Part shown: piece after piece, positions 33,025 through 36,806 of the stretch
Layout of the letters: each line of letters starts with the position of its first letter
Position numbering within the stretch: the stretch's first letter is position 1
Assembly (NCBI GenBank): GCA_017461385.1
Contig: JAFTXZ010000001.1
Coordinates: forward strand, 1 to 36,806
DNA length: 36,806 nucleotides
Reading direction: 5' to 3'
From: Clostridia bacterium
GTDB taxonomy: Bacteria > Bacillota > Clostridia > Oscillospirales > CAG-272
Translations under genes and position numbers: made by a program
The notes under the pieces: generated by a model
What the model saw: the letters and a program-made list of their open reading frames with translations, nothing else
What the model was told of the DNA's origin: nothing
Database searches by the model: none

Positions 33025-34578
33025 TTATCTATGATTTATACCCCAAATGGCAAGATTTGTTTTTTCTTTTGGAACAATTAAGCTACCGTTGTCTATAAGC
33101 TCATTTACAATAAAGCCCATAACCCCGCTGCTATAATGTAACTGTGCTATATTTTCACATTGGTCTTTTACAAAGCTTGGAGTAACTTTTGCAAGCTCAA
33201 TAGCAGCTTTATCAAAGATTTGCTCCATATATGATTTTGTATATTTTGAAACGGGTGCAAGAAGTTCGCCAATTGCTCTGTAACTTTCCTTATCAAACAA
33301 ATAAAAGTTTGGATATACTATTCCGTTTTTACAATATACATAGCCTTGTTCTATCATTACAGGAAGCATTGGATTACTTTCGTCAGCATTGTTTCCTAAT
33401 ATAGCATCCTTCATTACCTTGGCCCTATCCATAAAACGAAAATGCTCATAGTTTTGTATGTTTTGTGTTTTCTTATAGTTCACGGCACAAAACTCAACAT
33501 CATCAACATAGCAATGTGAAACTCCATTGATAGACATATTAAGATAGTCGTTATCATATCCATACACAAAGCCACAGCCACCAAGCACTAAATCAGGATA
33601 GCTTTCAGGCATATCTGTGGCTTCAAGTAAAACCATACTGATAATGAGCCACAAAAGTCTGTTATCATCAAGGTCGTTGCCTTTAAATTTTAGTTGTCTT
33701 ACCTTATCAAGCAAGGATTTTGAGCTTTCAAAAATCTCTTTCGCTGCGTTGGTATAAATACTTTTAACCGACTTTATAAAATTCTTTTCAAAAGCATCTG
33801 TAATTATAACAATGTTTGTTTGATATTTAGTGCCTGTTCTTTTAATAAGCTCAGCGCTTTCAAGTATTTCAAGCTCTTCCTCCAGATATGGCATTGCAAC
33901 ACCAAGCTCGATTGATAGTTCTTCTGCTGTAAGTGGTTTTTCATAAGCTGCAAGCATTATTGCTCCGGGCAATGAACGGTCAAATAGCTCTCTGTACTTT
34001 GGCGAAACATTACCCCAAAAATCAACACGGAAAACACCGGGATTATAGCTTTTTTCTCCTAATTTTCTTGTCATACTAACACCTTCCTTTAGTATCTTTC
34101 TTGATTTGAATAAATGATACTTTACCATTTCAACACTCATATTTTGTTCATTTGCAATTTCTTGACAGCTTTTATTATGAATGTAATATGAAACGGTAAT
34201 TTTTCTATGCACTGAGGAAAGCAAGGATAGCTCCCTTCTTAAAAGATAGGTTTGCTCGTCCTTTTCTTCATTTTCGATGTATTGGTCTAAAGGAGAATGA
34301 TAAAAACCAACATTATCAGTATTTTCGTTTAAATCTACTGTTTTTGATATGATTTTATTTCTGCGAATAAATTTTCTAAAGGTATTTTCTGCAATTTTCC
34401 AAGCATAGCCCCAAAACGCCTCATCGTTTTCAAGGTTTTCGGCAGAGGCAAGAATTTCGCATATAATTTCGGAGGTTAAATCCTCTGCCGAGTCCTTGTC
34501 GTACAATTTATCAAAGGCATAGCCATAGAATGCAGACATATTTTTAGAAATCAATTCTGCTACTATCTGTTGTTCCAT
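33025..34578 (-). CDS. ECF-type sigma factor with large C-terminal extension
   Basis: This 517-residue protein begins as an extracytoplasmic-function sigma factor. Region 2 is residues about 5-80 (FDKLYDKDSAEDLTSEIICE, then AFWGYAWKIAENTFRKFIRR). Region 4 is about 112-170, with SCQEIANEQNMSVEMVKYHL followed by FKSRKIL as the -35-recognition helix-turn-helix. Residues about 175-517 are an extension with a winged-helix-like block, LTAEELSIELGVAMPYLEEE followed by LEILESAELIKR (about 217-247). The rest has no recognisable domain; ordinary ECF factors are about 170-200 residues. No transmembrane anti-sigma gene lies next to it, so the extension may be a built-in sensor or regulator. AGGAG precedes ATG 34578. 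Confidence 0.82.
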   Translation of the reverse strand: MEQQIVAELISKNMSAFYGYAFDKLYDKDSAEDLTSEIICEILASAENLENDEAFWGYAWKIAENTFRKFIRRNKIISKTVDLNENTDNVGFYHSPLDQYIENEEKDEQTYLLRRELSLLSSVHRKITVSYYIHNKSCQEIANEQNMSVEMVKYHLFKSRKILKEGVSMTRKLGEKSYNPGVFRVDFWGNVSPKYRELFDRSLPGAIMLAAYEKPLTAEELSIELGVAMPYLEEELEILESAELIKRTGTKYQTNIVIITDAFEKNFIKSVKSIYTNAAKEIFESSKSLLDKVRQLKFKGNDLDDNRLLWLIISMVLLEATDMPESYPDLVLGGCGFVYGYDNDYLNMSINGVSHCYVDDVEFCAVNYKKTQNIQNYEHFRFMDRAKVMKDAILGNNADESNPMLPVMIEQGYVYCKNGIVYPNFYLFDKESYRAIGELLAPVSKYTKSYMEQIFDKAAIELAKVTPSFVKDQCENIAQLHYSSGVMGFIVNELIDNGSLIVPKEKTNLAIWGINHR

Positions 34579-34600
34579 ATCGTTCTCCTGTCAGTCCTTT

Positions 34601-34649
34601 TTGAAAGCTTTCAACCATATAGTATCATTTGCTTGGTGTCGGTTAACAA
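34601..34649 (-). promoter_or_regulatory. Candidate promoter and palindromic operator of the sigma-factor gene
   Basis: On the minus strand TTGTTA (34649-34644) and GATACT (34626-34621) with a 17-base spacer form a weak sigma-A-like promoter. A perfect 14-base palindrome TTGAAAGCTTTCAA (34601-34614) sits between it and the ribosome site, in operator position. Confidence 0.42.
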
Positions 34650-34680
34650 ATTTTTGAAAAATTTAAGTTTTTTTGCCAAA

Positions 34681-35592
34681 TTATTTAATTTTTTCTATCG
34701 GTATCCAAAGCTCCATGTATCGCTTATCGCTTTTTTCTTTTCTAAACCAATGTGTAAGAACAATTTCTGGTGCGTTAGCAAATTGATAACCTGAGTTTGG
34801 CAACCATTCATTAACTATCCTTTTTCTTAAATCAAGAAATACAACTGTTGGATAGGTACATCTTTCTGTTTCAAAAATTGCATAGGTTTGCTTTGGTATT
34901 GTAATATGTTCAAAATGCTTTGCAAACTCCTCGCCGAGAATGCAATCTTTACTTAAATTATTTCTATAATATTCAGGTATTTCTTTTGTGATGTAAAAAT
35001 CATATCCGTCATCATTTACATTCGTGATAACATCATAAAAATCTTCAATATTACCCGCTAATCCTTGCAAAATATACTGCAAAGGTCTTGTGTTGACATA
35101 CATATCCTTTTCTTGATTTTCTTGTTCTTCTGGATCTCCCGGTACACCTGTAAAATGTCGTTTGTAGCCTGTTAATACGAACGATTCCTTTTCTTCAATT
35201 CTGTAATCCATAGTTTCTCCACCTTCCAAAGAAATTTTTATTGACAAGCGAGAAAAGGATTTTAGCATTTTTCCGTCTGCTCGAGCCTGTGACGGAGTTA
35301 TGCTGTGAAATTTTTGAAATGCTTTTGCAAAGCTATCTGGACTATCATAACCATATTTAAGAGCTATATCTATTACTTTGCAATCGCCTTGTGAAAGCTC
35401 TGCACCAGCCAAAGATAATCTTCTTTGGCGAATATAATCGCCTAAAGTAAAACCGCAAAGAATGCTAAACACTCTTTGAAAATGATAGCTTGATGAAAAA
35501 GCTTCTCTTGCCACATCTTCATAATCTATCTTTTCAGTTATGTGATCCTCAATATAATCTATCGCCTTTTGCATTCCAGTAATCCAATCCAT
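34681..35592 (-). CDS. AraC-family regulator with GyrI-like effector domain
   Basis: Start chosen at ATG 35592 (MDWITGMQKAIDYIEDHI) after AGGAGGG; the longer frame to 35625 has no ribosome site. The 303-residue protein starts with an AraC/XylS double helix-turn-helix (about 5-105). Its signature is FSSSYHFQRVFSILCGFTLG, then YIRQRRLSLAGAEL, and GYDSPDSFAKAFQKFHSITP for the second helix pair. Residues about 145-303 resemble the GyrI-like small-molecule-binding domain (ETERCTYPTVVFL, ELWIPIEK). This is the Rob/BmrR-like combination that senses drugs or small ligands and activates nearby or distant genes. No clear target gene lies next to it. Confidence 0.87.
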   Translation of the reverse strand: MDWITGMQKAIDYIEDHITEKIDYEDVAREAFSSSYHFQRVFSILCGFTLGDYIRQRRLSLAGAELSQGDCKVIDIALKYGYDSPDSFAKAFQKFHSITPSQARADGKMLKSFSRLSIKISLEGGETMDYRIEEKESFVLTGYKRHFTGVPGDPEEQENQEKDMYVNTRPLQYILQGLAGNIEDFYDVITNVNDDGYDFYITKEIPEYYRNNLSKDCILGEEFAKHFEHITIPKQTYAIFETERCTYPTVVFLDLRKRIVNEWLPNSGYQFANAPEIVLTHWFRKEKSDKRYMELWIPIEKIK

Positions 35593-35722
35593 TTCTATCC
35601 CTCCTGTCTGTCTATATTCTATCAAAGGTGAAAACTAAAATCCCGTCATTTTGTGCTTTCTTGTGTCGGATTGTGTTTTCATTTTACTACATATCTAGAT
35701 TTTATTCAAGCCTATTACAGAA

Positions 35723-35749
35723 AGCGAGTGCCGATTTTCAGCACTCGCT
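35723..35749. repeat. 27-nt hairpin element, copy 2 of 2
   Basis: Identical to 32992-33018 over all 27 bases. It lies 7 bases past the stop of the XRE/TPR regulator gene and between that gene and the AraC-family gene. The stem is strong but the T run on the minus strand is short. Confidence 0.85.
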
Positions 35750-35755
35750 ATTTGT

Positions 35756-36766
35756 TTATAGTGGTTTATATTCTTCAAGCCCATATTCTTTATAGGTTTT
35801 ATTATACTGCTCTAAGAATAATTCGGGTTGCTTTATAAAGTCCTCACCGTTTGCCAAGGACACGATTTCATATGCCTTTTCAACAAATTGCTTGCACTTA
35901 TTAGTGTCATTAAGTTTCAAATAACAGCCTGCAATTTGCAAACAACAGCACATATGATTGGTTTGAACTCCATTAAACAAGTATGCTTCTGGACATATTT
36001 TGTCAGTTAACATAAATCTTTCTATTACATCCTTGCCTTCAATAAATGATTTTAGAGCATTTTTGTAATCGCCTGTTTCAAAGTATCCTTCGCCTTCCAT
36101 TATACAAGCAAGGAAAAGCTCTTGATATTCGATAATTTTCCAATCCTTCGCTTCTTTAAGCCTATCCTCTCCCTTCAAGGAATAAGAGGAAACACGCATT
36201 TTATCATTTAGTAAATATGGGTACATATACGGTAAGGTATCTATTATTTGTTTCGCATCACTATATCTGTTTTGCATTAAATACAGTGAAGCTAAGTCTG
36301 CTTTGGCACTACAAACACAGAAAATATCAGTTGCTTCTGCAATTATTTTGTGTGCCATAAAAATGGCTTTGTCTGTGTATTCAGTTTTTCCATATGTGCG
36401 TATATGGCACTCGTATAGAGAAAGAAGCTCTCGTAAAATCAAATCGTTGTTTGGATAATCCTTTAATGCATCTAAAAGGATTGCTTCGCACTTTTCAATG
36501 TTATTCCAAAAATATTTTTTTGAACTTGTAATAATATCATTTACCTTTTGAGCAGTTTTGGTTTTGTCATAACCCATTAAAGTGTCAATGCTAACATCAA
36601 AAATGTTTGCTAAGATTGGTATAGCAGTAATATCAGGGTAGGCAGTTTCCGTTTTCCACCTTGATATTGTTTGTGGTGTTACATTTAATTTTTCCGCAAG
36701 TTGTTCTTGTGTCATATTATCACGCTTGCGCAACTCTTTAATTTTTGCACCTATACAAATAGTCAT
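35756..36766 (-). CDS. XRE-family regulator with TPR-like repeats
   Basis: This 336-residue protein has an N-terminal HTH_3/XRE DNA-binding domain: IGAKIKELRKRDNMTQEQLA, then EKLNVTPQTISRWKTETAYP and IDTLMG (about 5-65). The remaining 270 residues are all-helical with paired-helix spacing typical of TPR repeats (for example GYFETGDYKNALKSFIEGKD and GCYLKLNDTNKCKQFVEKAY). This is the architecture of RRNPP-like or stress-responsive regulators in Firmicutes, in which the TPR part can bind a peptide or partner. No cognate peptide gene is evident. The ribosome site GAGGAGG precedes ATG 36766. Confidence 0.86.
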   Translation of the reverse strand: MTICIGAKIKELRKRDNMTQEQLAEKLNVTPQTISRWKTETAYPDITAIPILANIFDVSIDTLMGYDKTKTAQKVNDIITSSKKYFWNNIEKCEAILLDALKDYPNNDLILRELLSLYECHIRTYGKTEYTDKAIFMAHKIIAEATDIFCVCSAKADLASLYLMQNRYSDAKQIIDTLPYMYPYLLNDKMRVSSYSLKGEDRLKEAKDWKIIEYQELFLACIMEGEGYFETGDYKNALKSFIEGKDVIERFMLTDKICPEAYLFNGVQTNHMCCCLQIAGCYLKLNDTNKCKQFVEKAYEIVSLANGEDFIKQPELFLEQYNKTYKEYGLEEYKPL

Positions 36767-36780
36767 AAAATATTCCTCCT

Positions 36781-36791
36781 CGTTCTGAACG
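36781..36791. promoter_or_regulatory. Palindrome upstream of the XRE/TPR gene
   Basis: CGTTCTGAACG is a perfect 11-base palindrome with one central base, directly upstream of the ribosome site. It may be an autoregulatory operator; the rest of the promoter lies beyond the window. Confidence 0.35.
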
Positions 36792-36806
36792 ACAGGAGCG
36801 AAGCGA

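Noticed and set aside
36781-36791. CGTTCTGAACG as a LexA operator
   Set aside because: The half-sites are in the opposite orientation and spacing to the Gram-positive LexA box; it is kept only as a generic palindrome.

Overview
This window looks like a chromosomal segment of a low-GC, spore-forming-lineage Firmicute, most probably a Clostridia member. The evidence is a spoVG gene, a SPOCS-plus-LysM spore-envelope protein, strong AGGAGG ribosome binding sites, several sigma-A promoters with near-consensus boxes and 17-base spacers, and a thiI without a rhodanese domain. No rRNA, CRISPR array, intact transposase or phage gene is visible. The species cannot be named from the sequence.

Layout, left to right. 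Positions 56-4391 (+) hold a degenerate metallo-beta-lactamase-fold protein with a long acidic tail, an alpha/beta hydrolase and an ABC exporter half-transporter. Positions 4407-8552 (-) hold a GIY-YIG protein, a DUF4186 protein, aspS, hisS and spoVG. Positions 8753-16779 (+) hold a murC-type ligase, a methyltransferase, hslO (Hsp33), uvrB and uvrA. Positions 16844-18355 (-) hold a SipL-like spore coat protein with a sigma-E-like promoter back to back with the serS promoter. Positions 18521-21713 (+) are a serS / phosphoribosyltransferase / acyltransferase operon. Positions 21795-25773 (-) are a compact operon, transcribed zapA, U32 (RlhA-like), maf, nth and GNAT. Positions 25905-29464 (+) are proB, proA, thiI and a DUF1292 gene.

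From about 29.5 kb the character changes. An 800-base gene-free stretch holds three degenerate tandem copies of a noncoding unit, then a structured RNA that looks like 6S RNA with its own terminator. A minus-strand pnuC/nitroreductase pair follows, with a perfect sigma-A promoter and a roughly 100-nt leader that can fold in two mutually exclusive ways. Next comes a tRNA-Ser junction: a truncated tRNA-Ser(CGA), then a complete tRNA-Ser(CGA). Beyond the tRNA, to the window end, lies an accessory-looking block of minus-strand genes: a small DUF4275-like protein, an ECF-type sigma factor with a 340-residue C-terminal extension, an AraC/GyrI-like regulator and an XRE/TPR regulator. Two of these have an identical 27-nt hairpin just past their stop codons.

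Most genes are housekeeping: translation, nucleotide-excision and base-excision repair, wall synthesis, proline synthesis and tRNA thiolation. The parts most worth a second look are the pnuC leader, the repeat plus 6S-like RNA region, the sigma-factor fusion, the zinc-ribbon acyltransferase and the tRNA-Ser junction.
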